A stretch of DNA of 64,000 nucleotides, taken from the NCBI GenBank assembly GCA_030680175.1, contig JAUXWO010000076.1, positions 39,464 through 103,463 of the forward strand, read 5' to 3'. The stretch's first letter is position 1. Every line of letters begins with the position of its first letter. Made by a program: the position numbers and the translations under genes. This stretch comes from Vicinamibacterales bacterium. GTDB lineage: Bacteria > Acidobacteriota > Vicinamibacteria > Vicinamibacterales > UBA2999. Below, in pieces: positions 1 to 8,042 of the stretch. Under the pieces are notes generated by a model, which saw nothing but the letters and a program-made list of their open reading frames with translations, did not search any database and was not told the origin of the DNA.

Positions 1-395
1 ATCATCCGGCCGACACGTTCCGGATGTCGAATCGCGTACTGAATGCAGGTGGCAGCCCCCTGTGAGATACCGAGCAGCGTGACCGGTCCGTTCGGCCGCG
101 CGGCCTCGACGACCGATCCGAGATCCGCCGCCCACTGGTCGAGCGACAAACCAGCCGGTTGCCAGTCGCTCATGCCACATCCGCGTTCGTCATAGCGCAC
201 GAACCGGCCGAGTGCGGAGAAGAACTGCATCCAGTGCCGCCAGACGGGGCTCTCCCACTCGTACTCGAGATGGGTCAGCCAGTTGGCGGCCTTGACGACC
301 GTGGGCCCGGTGCCCGAGTCCGCCCACGCCAAGCGCGTGCCATCCGCGGCGTGGACGTAACGAACGCGCTGGCGAAGCTTGGAGTCCATGGTCAT
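1..395 (-). CDS. alpha/beta hydrolase, N-terminal part (runs off the left edge)
   Basis: The minus strand reads open from an ATG at 395 to the window edge (about 131 residues, no stop). The product has a beta-strand/DSGTGP turn, an RYDERGCGMSDW block near residue 68 and a nucleophile elbow GISQG with Ser111 near the edge. These are the ordered landmarks of an alpha/beta hydrolase. The RYDERGxGxSDW form is common in hydrolases related to those fused to LuxR-type or cyclase domains, but the C-terminus is missing, so a fusion cannot be judged. A second in-frame ATG at 389 is possible. It diverges from the methyltransferase-like gene at 514. The substrate is unknown. Confidence 0.75.
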   Translation of the reverse strand, partial: MTMDSKLRQRVRYVHAADGTRLAWADSGTGPTVVKAANWLTHLEYEWESPVWRHWMQFFSALGRFVRYDERGCGMSDWQPAGLSLDQWAADLGSVVEAARPNGPVTLLGISQGAATCIQYAIRHPERVGRM

Positions 396-513
396 CTGCG
401 CACCCGGGACGTTTGTCTCTCTCCCCAGGCAGGCATGTTACCGGAACCGGGACAAAGCACCCATGGCGATGGCGGCGGCGCTCAGGCACTCTCGCGGAAA
501 CAGGAGGGCTGGC

Positions 514-1245
514 ATGGCCAAACGTCTGGTGTTCTTTGCGTATGGCGTCGGGGCGTACGTGATCTTTCTTGGGACCTTTCTCTACGCGATCGCGTTTGTG
601 GGAGGATTCGGCGTCTCGCGGCGTCTGGACGGCGAACTGCAGACGTCCCTGCCCCTCGCCCTCGCCATCAACGCCGCCCTGCTCACGGTGTTCGCCGTGC
701 AGCACAGCGTGATGGCCCGCCCCTGGTTCAAGGAGCGCTGGACCCGCGTTGTCCCGTGGGCGATTGAGCGTTCCACGTACGTCCTGTTCGCGAGCCTCGC
801 GCTGCTGCTGTTGTTCTGGCAATGGCGCCCGATTGGCATACCGATCTGGACGGTGGATCAGCCCGTGGCTCGCGCGGTGCTGTGGACGCTCTTCGGCGCC
901 GGCTGGGCCACGGTCCTCGTCGTGACGTTCCTCATCAACCACTTCGATCTCTTCGGGTTGCGGCAGGTCTGGCTGCCGCTCACCGGGCAACCCTACACGC
1001 GGGTTGCGTTCCGGACGCCACTGCCGTACCGCTACGTGCGCCACCCGCTGTACTGTGGATTCCTGCTGGCGTTTTGGATGACGCCGACGATGACGCTCGC
1101 GCACTTGATGTTCGCCGTCGGCACGACCATGTACATCGTGCTGGCCATTCAGTTCGAGGAGACGGATCTCGTCGCCGAACACGGCGCGACGTACGAGGAC
1201 TACCGCCGGCGGGTGCCGATGCTGTTGCCCGGTCGTTTCAGATAG
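514..1245 (+). CDS. methanethiol S-methyltransferase-like integral membrane protein (MddA/NnrU-like)
   Basis: A 243-residue membrane protein. The start at 514 is chosen because AGGAGG lies just upstream (502-507); an upstream in-frame ATG at 379 would add a non-membrane extension. There are about five hydrophobic segments (roughly 4-28, 45-67, 86-108, 118-150 and 185-215). The signature YVRHPLYCGFLLAFWMTPTM near residue 174 and a later EETDL..HG..YEDY.RRVPML tail match the MddA group of the isoprenylcysteine-methyltransferase/NnrU superfamily, which methylates methanethiol to dimethyl sulfide using SAM. Length matches the family. Family membership is well supported; the exact substrate is inferred by resemblance only. 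Its 3' end overlaps the convergent DUF3293 gene by 8 nt. Confidence 0.72.
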   Translation: MAKRLVFFAYGVGAYVIFLGTFLYAIAFVGGFGVSRRLDGELQTSLPLALAINAALLTVFAVQHSVMARPWFKERWTRVVPWAIERSTYVLFASLALLLLFWQWRPIGIPIWTVDQPVARAVLWTLFGAGWATVLVVTFLINHFDLFGLRQVWLPLTGQPYTRVAFRTPLPYRYVRHPLYCGFLLAFWMTPTMTLAHLMFAVGTTMYIVLAIQFEETDLVAEHGATYEDYRRRVPMLLPGRFR

Positions 1246-1693
1246 CGCCGGATTCCCGAGGGGCGTGGTGACACGCCACCAGCGTCGCGTCGCCGCCGGC
1301 TTCGCCCCACACGATCGCGCGCTGCCCGAAGCGGGCGCCCAGGGCCACCGCGTCCTGTCTGGTGATGCCCGCGATGAACAGGCTCTCCTCCGGCGTCCAG
1401 TCCCCCGTGTCGGGCACGCCGCGGCCGGGCCACGATGGCCGCCGCAGGGCGGCGACCGCGCGCGTGAGCGCCAGGTGCCGCTGTCGATTGTCCTCGGCGG
1501 CCGTCTCGATCGACCCGGGATTCCACGCCGTCACGAACCCCCACGTCGTCCATCCGTGCCGCGCGAGCCAGGCGTCCAGATCCGGATGGCGGTCGCCCAC
1601 GCGAATGCGCACGCCGCCGGGCGGCAGGTCGGCCTCGTACGTCGTCTGCCTGTAGGCGGTCAGCAGATCGCCGTCGAGTGGTGGGTCTGCCAT
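1238..1693 (-). CDS. DUF3293 domain protein
   Basis: A 151-residue soluble protein filled by a DUF3293 domain: an LLTAYRQTTYEA start, TAWNPGS at about residues 55-61 followed by a conserved Asn (EDNR), the W-T-PEESLFI block near 99 and a closing FGQRAIVW near 122. The start at 1693 has AGG 7 nt upstream. The function of the family is not known; it is a common small protein in proteobacteria and environmental bacteria. The gene converges on the MddA-like gene with an 8-nt overlap, so no terminator separates them. An upstream extension of the reading frame to 2050 is only the opposite strand of coding and spacer DNA of the next gene and is rejected. Confidence 0.75.
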   Translation of the reverse strand: MADPPLDGDLLTAYRQTTYEADLPPGGVRIRVGDRHPDLDAWLARHGWTTWGFVTAWNPGSIETAAEDNRQRHLALTRAVAALRRPSWPGRGVPDTGDWTPEESLFIAGITRQDAVALGARFGQRAIVWGEAGGDATLVACHHAPRESGAI

Positions 1694-1744
1694 GCGCGCA
1701 CCTTGGTAAGGGGGCGGGGGAGGGGAGGGGACGCCCTCAACGCA

Positions 1745-1774
1745 GCACGGCCGCCGGGAGGCCGGCGGCCGTGC
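1745..1774 (-). terminator. GC-rich 12-bp hairpin downstream of the secreted-protein gene
   Basis: GCACGGCCGCCG (1745-1756), a 6-nt loop, then its exact reverse complement (1763-1774). It lies 27 nt past the stop of the leftward gene at 1801. There is no U-tract on the minus strand, so termination is inferred from stem strength and position. Confidence 0.5.
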
Positions 1775-1800
1775 GCGTGAAACGTCAGTCGAGACGCGTG

Positions 1801-2250
1801 CTACTTGCGGCGGATGTAGGTCACGTGCGTGACGCCCGTGATCTTGCCATCCTTGTCCATGCGGATGTACTCGTTGCTGATCTGGTTGTTGTCGGCGGAC
1901 AGTGTGTTGATGATCACCTGGGTGACGACGCCGTTCCGCTTGTTGTAGATGCGGGTGCTCTTCTCGTCGATGATCTCGACGGCCGTCTCGGCGTTCTCCT
2001 GGCCGGTGACGGGACGGTACTGGCCGTCGAACATCGTCACGTAGCTCCACGCCGCCTCGGGCTTGCGCGGATCGCTGACGGTGACCTTCATGCCGCCCTT
2101 CTCGTAGGGCTCGTAGGTCATGACGTTGTTGGGGTTGGTCGAGTTGTCCCAGATCCCGAATCGCGTCTCGCCCTGGGCCGAGGCCGGGCTGGCGGCGACG
2201 AGGGCGGCGGTGAAGACGGCCGTGCAGACGAGCAGATTTCTGTATCGCAT
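1801..2250 (-). CDS. small secreted protein of unknown function
   Basis: 149 residues from the ATG at 2250, which has AGAGG about 10 nt upstream; an earlier in-frame start at 2322 would bury the signal peptide and is rejected. The N-terminus MRYRNLLVCTAVFTAALV..ASPASA-Q is a clear Sec signal peptide with an AxA cleavage site near residue 24. The mature part starts GETRFGIWDNSTNPNNVMTY, contains strands that look like a small beta-sandwich or barrel, and ends THVTYIRRK. No catalytic motif is seen. I do not recognise the family; it is probably periplasmic or extracytoplasmic. It stands alone between two hairpin terminators. Confidence 0.7.
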   Translation of the reverse strand: MRYRNLLVCTAVFTAALVAASPASAQGETRFGIWDNSTNPNNVMTYEPYEKGGMKVTVSDPRKPEAAWSYVTMFDGQYRPVTGQENAETAVEIIDEKSTRIYNKRNGVVTQVIINTLSADNNQISNEYIRMDKDGKITGVTHVTYIRRK

Positions 2251-2400
2251 CGATTCAATCCTCTTGGAGCTCCGGCAGCCGGAGAATCTGGTCAGCATAC
2301 TCAATGGCGGGGAGGGCTGCAACGCGCGATCGGCGGCCCAACTAGTGGAGTGTATCGACTGAAGAGGTAATACCAGCGCCTCTGCTCAGCCGCGATCCTG

Positions 2401-2423
2401 CGGGCCGCCCAACGGGCGGCCCG
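2401..2423 (-). terminator. perfect 10-bp hairpin after the cstA-arsA operon
   Basis: CGGGCCGCCC (2401-2410), loop AAC, GGGCGGCCCG (2414-2423). It lies 26 nt beyond the stop codon of the leftward ArsA-like gene. It lacks a U-tract, as in the other GC-rich host hairpins here. Confidence 0.5.
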
Positions 2424-2448
2424 GTAGTAAATCGTCAACGACACCCTA

Positions 2449-3483
2449 CTAGACGGAGCGCTTCTCGTCCTCCCCGTCCTCTCCCATCAGCAATTGCCCC
2501 AGCCGCGCGAGCGTCTCGACCCCCGTCACATCGTCAGCCAGAAGCGGGATGTCGATGCGTGGCAGGTGGCTGAAGGCGCGGGCGATCGCCTCCCGGTGCA
2601 CCGCCTCGCGCCGCCGCCGCGTGGCCGCGAACGCGCCGTCGGCGTCCTCGGGCGTCAGCCGGTTGACGATGGCCGCGGCCACGGGGATGCGGGCGCGCTC
2701 GAGCGACTCGAGGGCCTTCATGCTTTCAAGCAGCGACAGCTTGTCGGCATTGAGGACCAGGAGGAACGCCGTGGCCGTCCGGTCGAGCAGCAGGTCGCGC
2801 GCCAGGCGCAGCTTCTGCTGGCGTGCTTCGAGCAGCCCCTGCAGGTGCTGTTGCCGCTCGTCGTCCGGGCCGCCGAACATCGAGAGGTCGTCGCCGGTCG
2901 AGGCCGGCCCGCCGCCGAACCGATCGAGCACGGACGAGAGCTGAGACGAGCGCTCGCGGTGGCGCAGCAGGCCGTCGGTCCACGCCGACATCAGCTCCGG
3001 CAGCCGGAGCAGCCGCAGCGTGTGGCCGGTCGGCGCCGTGTCGAAGACGATGAGGTCGAAGCGGGCGCCGGCCTCGGCCATCAGCTCCGCCATGCGCTCG
3101 AGCAGCGCGGCCTCCAGCGTCCCCGGCGCATCGCGGGCCAGGTCGAGCTGCTTCTCGACGACGTCGTACATGCGCGGATGCACGAGGCGCTTCATCTCGT
3201 TGATGACGGACGCGATGTGGCGGTTCGCTTCGGCCTCGGGCTCGATCTCGAGGCCCCAGAGCCGATCGCCGAGCGGCGTGACGCCGCCGCCGATGGCCCG
3301 GTCGAAGACGTCGCCGAGCGAGTGGGCGGGGTCGGTAGAGACGACGAGGCAGCGGCGCCCCTGCCTCGCCGCGCGCACGGCGAGTGCGGCCGCGACCGTC
3401 GTCTTGCCCACGCCGCCCTTGCCGCCAACGAAGAGGACGCGCCCCGCCAGGGCCGCCTCGAGCACACGCCGGTTCAGCAGCAC
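2449..3483 (-). CDS. ArsA/Get3-family ATPase
   Basis: A 344-residue P-loop ATPase of the ArsA/GET3 branch. The deviant Walker A GKGGVGKTT is at residues 21-29, STDPAHSLGDVF (switch I region) near 49-60 and DTAPTGHTLRLLRLPE (switch II) near 148-163. It is single-domain, so it would act as a dimer like Get3 rather than as tandem ArsA. It starts with GTG at 3483 inside the last codons of the upstream small gene (10-nt overlap), so the two are translationally coupled. The operon order is cstA, Cys-Cys protein, this gene. No arsR, arsB or arsC is nearby, so arsenite export is unlikely. A chaperone-like role toward the Cys-Cys protein or CstA is inference. Confidence 0.85.
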   Translation of the reverse strand: MLLNRRVLEAALAGRVLFVGGKGGVGKTTVAAALAVRAARQGRRCLVVSTDPAHSLGDVFDRAIGGGVTPLGDRLWGLEIEPEAEANRHIASVINEMKRLVHPRMYDVVEKQLDLARDAPGTLEAALLERMAELMAEAGARFDLIVFDTAPTGHTLRLLRLPELMSAWTDGLLRHRERSSQLSSVLDRFGGGPASTGDDLSMFGGPDDERQQHLQGLLEARQQKLRLARDLLLDRTATAFLLVLNADKLSLLESMKALESLERARIPVAAAIVNRLTPEDADGAFAATRRRREAVHREAIARAFSHLPRIDIPLLADDVTGVETLARLGQLLMGEDGEDEKRSV

Positions 3484-3740
3484 TTGATCCCGTCGAGCGG
3501 GGAGTGGTCGAGCCCCATCCGCCGGTGCCAGTCGTGGAAGCGGTCGAGCAGCACGGGCTGCAGCTCGAGCGTGAAGTACGCGGCCGGGTTCGACACCCCC
3601 ATCAGCTCCGAGAAGACGAAGAGCATCAGGAGGTCGTCCTCGTCGCGGCGCAGGCGCGCGATGGCGCCGCGGTACGGCGCCACGTAGAACTCGGCGAGCA
3701 GCGCGCGCGCCGTGGCGAACCCGGTCATCCAGCTGCTCAT
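3474..3740 (-). CDS. cory-CC-star family small protein (ends in Cys-Cys)
   Basis: 88 residues that finish ...HDWHRRMG(x)4SPLDGIKCC followed directly by the stop codon. A C-terminal Cys-Cys and a conserved FxDWHxRMG block define the small family I know as cory-CC-star, which is seen near CstA-type transporters and ArsA-like ATPases, as here. The N-terminal half is amphipathic (YVAPYRGAIARL) and the central part hydrophobic (LLMLFVFSELMGVSNPAAYFTLELQPV). The terminal cysteine codons TGC TGC overlap the GTG start of the ArsA-like gene. Function is unknown; a terminal thiol pair could bind a metal or be delivered by the ATPase, which is inference. The gap to cstA is 25 nt. Confidence 0.72.
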   Translation of the reverse strand: MSSWMTGFATARALLAEFYVAPYRGAIARLRRDEDDLLMLFVFSELMGVSNPAAYFTLELQPVLLDRFHDWHRRMGLDHSPLDGIKCC

Positions 3741-3765
3741 GCGCGCCGCCCTTCCTTGTCTTCCG

Positions 3766-5442
3766 TCACACGGCCTTCGCGGCGCTGGCCGCGCGCCGTT
3801 CGCGGAGCAGCGCCGACGCGGCTTCGAGCATCACGAACACGGCGGCCCCGATGATGAGCAGGTCGATGAACACGAGGAAGTAGTTGCCCGACGTGTAGAG
3901 GTTCCACAGCTGGTAGAGCGCCGAGAGGAAGGCCATCGACGTGACGAACACCATCGGCGTGAGGGTGTAGCGCGACGGCCGGCCCTGCTTCACGAGGATC
4001 AGGCTGATGACGAGCAGCGTCAGGCCGGCCAGCAGCTGGTTCGTCGTGCCGAAGAGCGGCCAGATGATCATGCCGCCGCTGCCGTCGGCCCCGCCGGCGC
4101 CGAAGGCGAGCGTCAGGCAGGCGCCGACCGCCACGGCCGTTGCGACGTAGCCGTTCTGGAGCGGCGTGATGTTGTAGATGACCCCCCACTCCTGGACGAT
4201 GTAGCGCTGCAGCCGGACGCCGGCGTCCATCGTCGTGCCGGCGAAGAGCACGGCCATCACCGTCAGCAGCGTCTGGGCAAAGGCCAGGGGCAGGCCCAGG
4301 GTGGCGAGGATGTTGCCGCCGCCGAGGACGAAGGCGCGGACGCCGCCCTCGCCGAACGAGGTGTACACCGCTTTCCACTCGGCCAGCGAGGCGAACCCGG
4401 CGCTCACGGCGATGATCGTCACGAGCGCGAGGGCGCCCTCGCCGAACGAGCCGAGGTAGCCGACGAAGCGGGCATCCGTCTCCTTGTCGAGCTGTTTCGA
4501 CGTCGTGCCGGACCCGACGAGGCCGTGGAAGCCGGAGATGGCGCCGCAGGCGATCGTCACGAACAGCAGCGGCACGAGCGGCGGCGTCCCGCTGGGCAGA
4601 TCGGTGTTGAACGCCGGCGCGACGATGGTCGGGTTCGCGAACATCACGGCGCCGTAGAGCAGGCCGAGGCCGATGAAGAGCTGGATGCCGTTGATGTAGT
4701 CGCGGGGCTGGAGCAGCAGCCAGACCGGCAGCATCGACGCCGTCGCCGCGTAGATGAACAGGATGACGATCCACTGCGCGCCGGGGGCCATGCCCAGGAA
4801 CTGGTCCGGCACGGAGAGCGGCATGATCTCGCCGAAGTAGATCGCGACGTACAGGAGCGTGGTGCCGACGACGGTGGGCCAGAGGATGTGGACGCCGGCC
4901 TTGTAGATCAGGACGCCGATGACGAGGGCCACGGCGACGGCGCTCCAGACCGGGATGACGGCGCTCGGCATCTCGACCAGCTCGCGCGAGATCGTCACCG
5001 CGAACACGGCGTTGACCATCAGCAGCAGCAGGAAGATGACGATCATGAACAGCGCGCGGGCCCGCTGCGTCACGACGTCCCCGGTGAGCGCGCCGATCGA
5101 TTTGCCCTTATTGCGCACGCTGGCCCAGATGGAGCCGAAGTCGTGCACGCCGGCGAAGAACACCGTGCCGAGCGTCACCCAGATGAAGGCCGGCACCCAC
5201 CCCCAGATGATGGCGATGCCCGGGCCGATGATGGGCGCGGCCCCGGCCACGGCCGTGAAGTGGTGTCCCCACAGCACGATCCGGTGCGTCGGCACGTAGT
5301 CCACGTTGTCCCGCATCGCGTGCGCGGGCGTCGCGTAGTCGGGGTCAAGGCGATAGATCTTTTCGGCGATGAACTTCGAGTAGAAGCGGTAGCCGAGGAA
5401 CATGGTGCCGAGGCCGAGCGTAGCCAGAATGATCGCGTTCAC
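3766..5442 (-). CDS. cstA: carbon starvation protein A family transporter
   Basis: 558 residues from a GTG at 5442 with GGGAG upstream. An ATG extension to 5514 would add a charged, non-conserved leader and is not used. The protein is hydrophobic throughout, with about 15 membrane segments and CstA landmarks: a GYRFYSKFIAEKIY start, the WGHHFTAVAGAAPIIGPGIA block near residue 66, GVHDFGS near 100 and FHGLVGSGTTSKQLDKETDA near 320. The family imports peptides or pyruvate in the cytoplasmic membrane and is often induced on nutrient limitation. At 558 aa it is the shorter form with a truncated C-terminus compared with E. coli CstA (about 700 aa). It heads the three-gene leftward operon. Confidence 0.9.
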   Translation of the reverse strand: MNAIILATLGLGTMFLGYRFYSKFIAEKIYRLDPDYATPAHAMRDNVDYVPTHRIVLWGHHFTAVAGAAPIIGPGIAIIWGWVPAFIWVTLGTVFFAGVHDFGSIWASVRNKGKSIGALTGDVVTQRARALFMIVIFLLLLMVNAVFAVTISRELVEMPSAVIPVWSAVAVALVIGVLIYKAGVHILWPTVVGTTLLYVAIYFGEIMPLSVPDQFLGMAPGAQWIVILFIYAATASMLPVWLLLQPRDYINGIQLFIGLGLLYGAVMFANPTIVAPAFNTDLPSGTPPLVPLLFVTIACGAISGFHGLVGSGTTSKQLDKETDARFVGYLGSFGEGALALVTIIAVSAGFASLAEWKAVYTSFGEGGVRAFVLGGGNILATLGLPLAFAQTLLTVMAVLFAGTTMDAGVRLQRYIVQEWGVIYNITPLQNGYVATAVAVGACLTLAFGAGGADGSGGMIIWPLFGTTNQLLAGLTLLVISLILVKQGRPSRYTLTPMVFVTSMAFLSALYQLWNLYTSGNYFLVFIDLLIIGAAVFVMLEAASALLRERRAASAAKAV

Positions 5443-5575
5443 GGATGGGGGCTCCCTGCGGGAATGTGAGGACCGACGGGCATGGCGAGGGATTGTACCC
5501 TCACTGTCTGTCACGGGTCGTCACCGTTTGTCGCAGGATTCCCGCGGTTGCCTCCTTCGGCGGCGCTTTGGGCGG

Positions 5576-5648
5576 CCCCGGGCACGGTCGAGGCGCTCGG
5601 GGCATTCGACTGGCCATATGGCTTGCCATGGGGCGAATGGCTGAGGTG
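5576..5648. repeat. interspersed intergenic repeat, copy 1
   Basis: This segment of the 350-bp spacer 5443-5792 aligns with 7305-7403: CCCCG.GCA.CGTCGAGG, then GGGCATTCGACT.GCCA.ATGG and GCCATG, ending near CGAATGG. It contains the inverted words CATTCG and CGAATG. It looks like a dispersed host repeat of the REP type. Nothing else is seen in the spacer. Confidence 0.55.
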
Positions 5649-5792
5649 GCGGTCACGGAGGGCTGACGGGAGGCGCCTTCTCTCGGTCGGGCGTTCCAGG
5701 CGCGATGTCTCTACCTGGGCAGGGAACGCGGGTGATTCAACGAATTCAGCCACCGGCGTTCCCGGCACGGCTTCAGGTTCGACCATGCCACA

Positions 5793-7034
5793 ATGGCGGG
5801 TTGCATGAGATCCCGTTCCGCGTCCCTCCTCCTTGGCGCCGCCGCGCTCGCTGCGCTCGTCGCGTGCCGGCCGGCGCCGCCGCCGCCCCTCAACGCCGCT
5901 CAGGACTGGTCGGGCTTCGGCGATCTCGAGAACGTCCTCAACTGGACGCCGGAACAGCAGTTGCGGGGCTATCGCAACATGGACCGGATCCACCCGACGC
6001 GGCCCGTACCCGCCAGCGCGCATCCCTTCCCCCTTCCGGACAAGCCGGCCGACTTCTCGGGCCTTCGCTACACGGTCGATGCCGGCACGTTCGACGTCGA
6101 CGCCTTCGTCTCGCACAACCACATCACCGGCCTGCTGGCCATCCGTGATGGCGATGTCGTGCTCGAGCGTTATGCGCAGGGGAACGCACGCGACACGCGC
6201 TGGTACTCGTTCTCGGTGGCCAAGTCCGTGGTGTCGATGCTGGTCGGTGCAGCGGTGAGGGACGGATTCATCTCGTCTATCGACGTGCCGGTGAGCACCT
6301 TCCTGCCAGTGCTCCGCGGGTCGGCGTACGACGAGGTCACCCTGCGGCAGGCGATGACGATGTCGTCGGGTGTGGCGTGGGACGAGGACTACGCCGATCC
6401 GCAGTCGGATATCGCGCAGACGGGCGGGTCGGCCCTGGATCGCTTGCGCTATCTGCTGCGCAAGCCGAGCGTGGCGCCGCCTGGCAGCACGTTCAACTAC
6501 AACACCGAGGAGACCAACCTCGTGGGCGCCGTGCTTCGCGCGGCGATCGGCAACAATCTGGCGACGTACCTCGACGACAGGATCTGGCGCCGGTTCGGCA
6601 TGGAGCACGACGCCAACTGGCTGCTGCTCTCCGAGTCGGGGGCCGAGCACGGCGGCTGCTGCCTGAGCGCGACGCTGCGCGATTACGGGCGCCTGGGGCT
6701 CTTTGCGCTGCGCAACGGCCGGCTCACCGACGGGTCGTCGGTCCTGCCCGAAGGCTGGATGGACGCCTCGACCACCGCATCAGCCACCAACGACGGCTAT
6801 GGGCTGCTCTGGTGGCTGCGGCGAGATCATGCGTTCGCCGCCATCGGCATCTACGGGCAGGCCATCTACATCAACCCGCCCTGCCGCCTGGTGATCGTGA
6901 CCCACAGCGCGTGGCCACGCGCGACCGATCGCGAGCGCTCCGCGCACCGCGAAGCGTTCTTCGGCGAGATGGCGCGGTGGGCGGCGGCGCAGGATGGCGG
7001 CAGTTGCCAGGCGCGAGGCGACGACGCCGGGTAG
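5793..7034 (+). CDS. beta-lactamase-fold serine hydrolase lipoprotein
   Basis: 413 residues (or 409 from the ATG at 5805). A lipoprotein signal peptide ends in lipobox LVAC with Cys25, so the mature protein should be lipid-anchored outside the cytoplasm. The serine beta-lactamase/class C PBP motifs are present: SVAK with Ser141 and Lys144, and FNYNTEE near residue 234 as the Tyr motif. The C-terminal third has the DYGRLGLF and GYGLLWW strands usual in this family; GIYGQAIYI near 350 takes the place of the usual GHGGQ strand. Such proteins are D,D-peptidases, esterases or amide hydrolases; the substrate cannot be read from sequence. It is monocistronic, followed by a GGGGG/CCCCC hairpin and the host repeat. 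Confidence 0.82.
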   Translation: MAGCMRSRSASLLLGAAALAALVACRPAPPPPLNAAQDWSGFGDLENVLNWTPEQQLRGYRNMDRIHPTRPVPASAHPFPLPDKPADFSGLRYTVDAGTFDVDAFVSHNHITGLLAIRDGDVVLERYAQGNARDTRWYSFSVAKSVVSMLVGAAVRDGFISSIDVPVSTFLPVLRGSAYDEVTLRQAMTMSSGVAWDEDYADPQSDIAQTGGSALDRLRYLLRKPSVAPPGSTFNYNTEETNLVGAVLRAAIGNNLATYLDDRIWRRFGMEHDANWLLLSESGAEHGGCCLSATLRDYGRLGLFALRNGRLTDGSSVLPEGWMDASTTASATNDGYGLLWWLRRDHAFAAIGIYGQAIYINPPCRLVIVTHSAWPRATDRERSAHREAFFGEMARWAAAQDGGSCQARGDDAG

Positions 7035-7094
7035 TCCCTGACGGGCCACGCGGAGGGCAGTGGCCTGGTCGCCCAGATGGCCTCGTCAAACAAC

Positions 7095-7110
7095 GGGGGA
7101 AATTGCCCCC
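7095..7110 (+). terminator. small G/C hairpin after the serine hydrolase
   Basis: GGGGG, AAATTG loop, CCCCC, about 60 nt after the stop at 7034. There is no real U-tract. It is weak but the only candidate before the prophage boundary. The rest of 7035-7304 shows no gene or other clear feature. Confidence 0.3.
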
Positions 7111-7304
7111 CTTGCGCCACCAAAACTGACCCCCTCCCAATTACTGTTTTCTGCAGCACAGGATGTAGACGTGCCACATGGACGACGACGATGGCATCGT
7201 CGGGAGTGGAAGTCGAGAGGGTAGAAAGAGCCAACGCGCCAGATCGCTGGTGGGGCAAGCCCTTCGACTCGTTCCGCTCGCTCCCTTCGACTGCGCTCAG
7301 GGAG

Positions 7305-7403
7305 CCCCGAGCATCGTCGAGGGGCTCAGGGCATTCGACTCGCCAGATGGGCTCGCCATGAGCGAGCCTCCGGCTCGCCGCAGGCGATTTGGAGGCGAGT
7401 CGA
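7305..7403. repeat. interspersed intergenic repeat, copy 2, abutting the attachment site
   Basis: Related to 5576-5648. This copy is longer, with an internal palindrome GGCTCGCC / GGCGAGCC type structure (7349-7378). It ends in GAGTCGA immediately before the 26-bp attachment repeat, so the host tmRNA 3' end was originally flanked by this repeat. Confidence 0.5.
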
Positions 7404-7429
7404 ATGGTGGAGGCGGCGGGAGTTGAACC
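7404..7429. repeat. attL: 26-bp duplicate of the tmRNA 3' end
   Basis: Identical over 26 bp to 48214-48239; the core is GGTGGAGGCGGCGGGAGTTG. The identity stops at 7430 (G versus C) and before 7404 (A versus G). It is the expected core duplication of a tyrosine-recombinase insertion into ssrA. Confidence 0.95.
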
Positions 7430-7567
7430 GTGATGCACGAATTCCCTCAATGATTTAGCCAAAAATAAAAACGCAGCATGCGGCAAAAAAGGCAGAAACA
7501 CCCGGTGGACGCTCAGATCGCACTCAGCAGTTGAATGCCTCCATGCACTGATCTACCATCGAGGTAA

Positions 7568-7678
7568 TTAACCCCGGCTGAGGGATTTCTACCAGCCGGC
7601 CGGCACGCGGACCTCGGTGAACCGTCAGGTGACGGCCCGGGTGCTCCCCTCGGTTAAGGCAAGGTCTCCCGACCTTGC
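7568..7678 (+). ncRNA. candidate structured RNA or 5' leader at the prophage left end
   Basis: The segment folds on paper into nested perfect stems: TTAACC (7568-7573) with GGTTAA (7652-7657); inside it CCGGCT (7574-7579) with AGCCGG (7594-7599) and CCGTC-AGGT-GACGG (7622-7635); next to it GCAAGGTC-TCCC-GACCTTGC (7659-7678). It lies 59 nt upstream of the HTH gene. It could be a cis-regulatory leader or a separate RNA. It matches no class I recognise. Nothing clear is seen in 7430-7567. Confidence 0.4.
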
Positions 7679-7737
7679 TAGGTCCCGCCCAGGGACGCGC
7701 AAGACCGACTCCCAACTTTTCGATGGAGATGTGTGTC

Positions 7738-8004
7738 ATGGCGTCCAATGAACGTCCCCTGATCGATCCTTCGGCCCCGTTCCGCATCAAGGTCTACGCG
7801 AGCTATCGCGTGCGCGAAGTCGCCGAGCTCACCGGCATCGGCGTCGACAAGGTGCGCGATCTTTTCGCCTCCGGCGAGTACGGCGAATGCATCAAGGTCG
7901 AGAGCCAGCGCACGCGGAAGTTCCGCAAGAACTACACGACGCTGCTCATCCCCTATGACGCGCTGGCGAACTTCTTCAGCAGGTCCGTCCGCAAGAGCGC
8001 GTAG
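7738..8004 (+). CDS. small helix-turn-helix DNA-binding protein (excisionase/MerR-like)
   Basis: 88 residues from the ATG at 7738, with GGAG 9 nt upstream. The core YRVREVAELTGIGVDKVRDLF (residues 22-42) is a winged helix-turn-helix of the MerR/Xis type. It is followed by a basic wing with SQRTRKFRKNYTT and then LLIPYDALANFF, which is typical of phage HTH_17/excisionase-like proteins. Sitting at the attL end, opposite the integrase, it is a candidate recombination directionality factor or an early regulator; both are inference. A strong terminator follows at once, and a structured leader precedes it. Confidence 0.65.
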   Translation: MASNERPLIDPSAPFRIKVYASYRVREVAELTGIGVDKVRDLFASGEYGECIKVESQRTRKFRKNYTTLLIPYDALANFFSRSVRKSA

Positions 8005-8008
8005 ATCC

Positions 8009-8042
8009 CCGGGCCCGGCTCACCACCGGGCCCTCTTTCTTA
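8009..8042 (+). terminator. rho-independent terminator after the HTH gene
   Basis: GGGCCCGG (8011-8018), loop CTCACCA, CCGGGCCC (8026-8033), then TCTTTCTT. It begins a few bases after the stop codon at 8004. Confidence 0.85.

Noticed and set aside
2449..3483. Arsenite efflux ATPase of an ars operon
   Set aside because: Single ATPase domain and no arsB, arsC, arsD or arsR nearby; the neighbours are CstA and a Cys-Cys-ended protein.
3712..5469. Plus-strand 585-codon frame opposite cstA
   Set aside because: Rich in Asp/Glu/His/Arg with no fold pattern; it is the antisense of a clear CstA protein.
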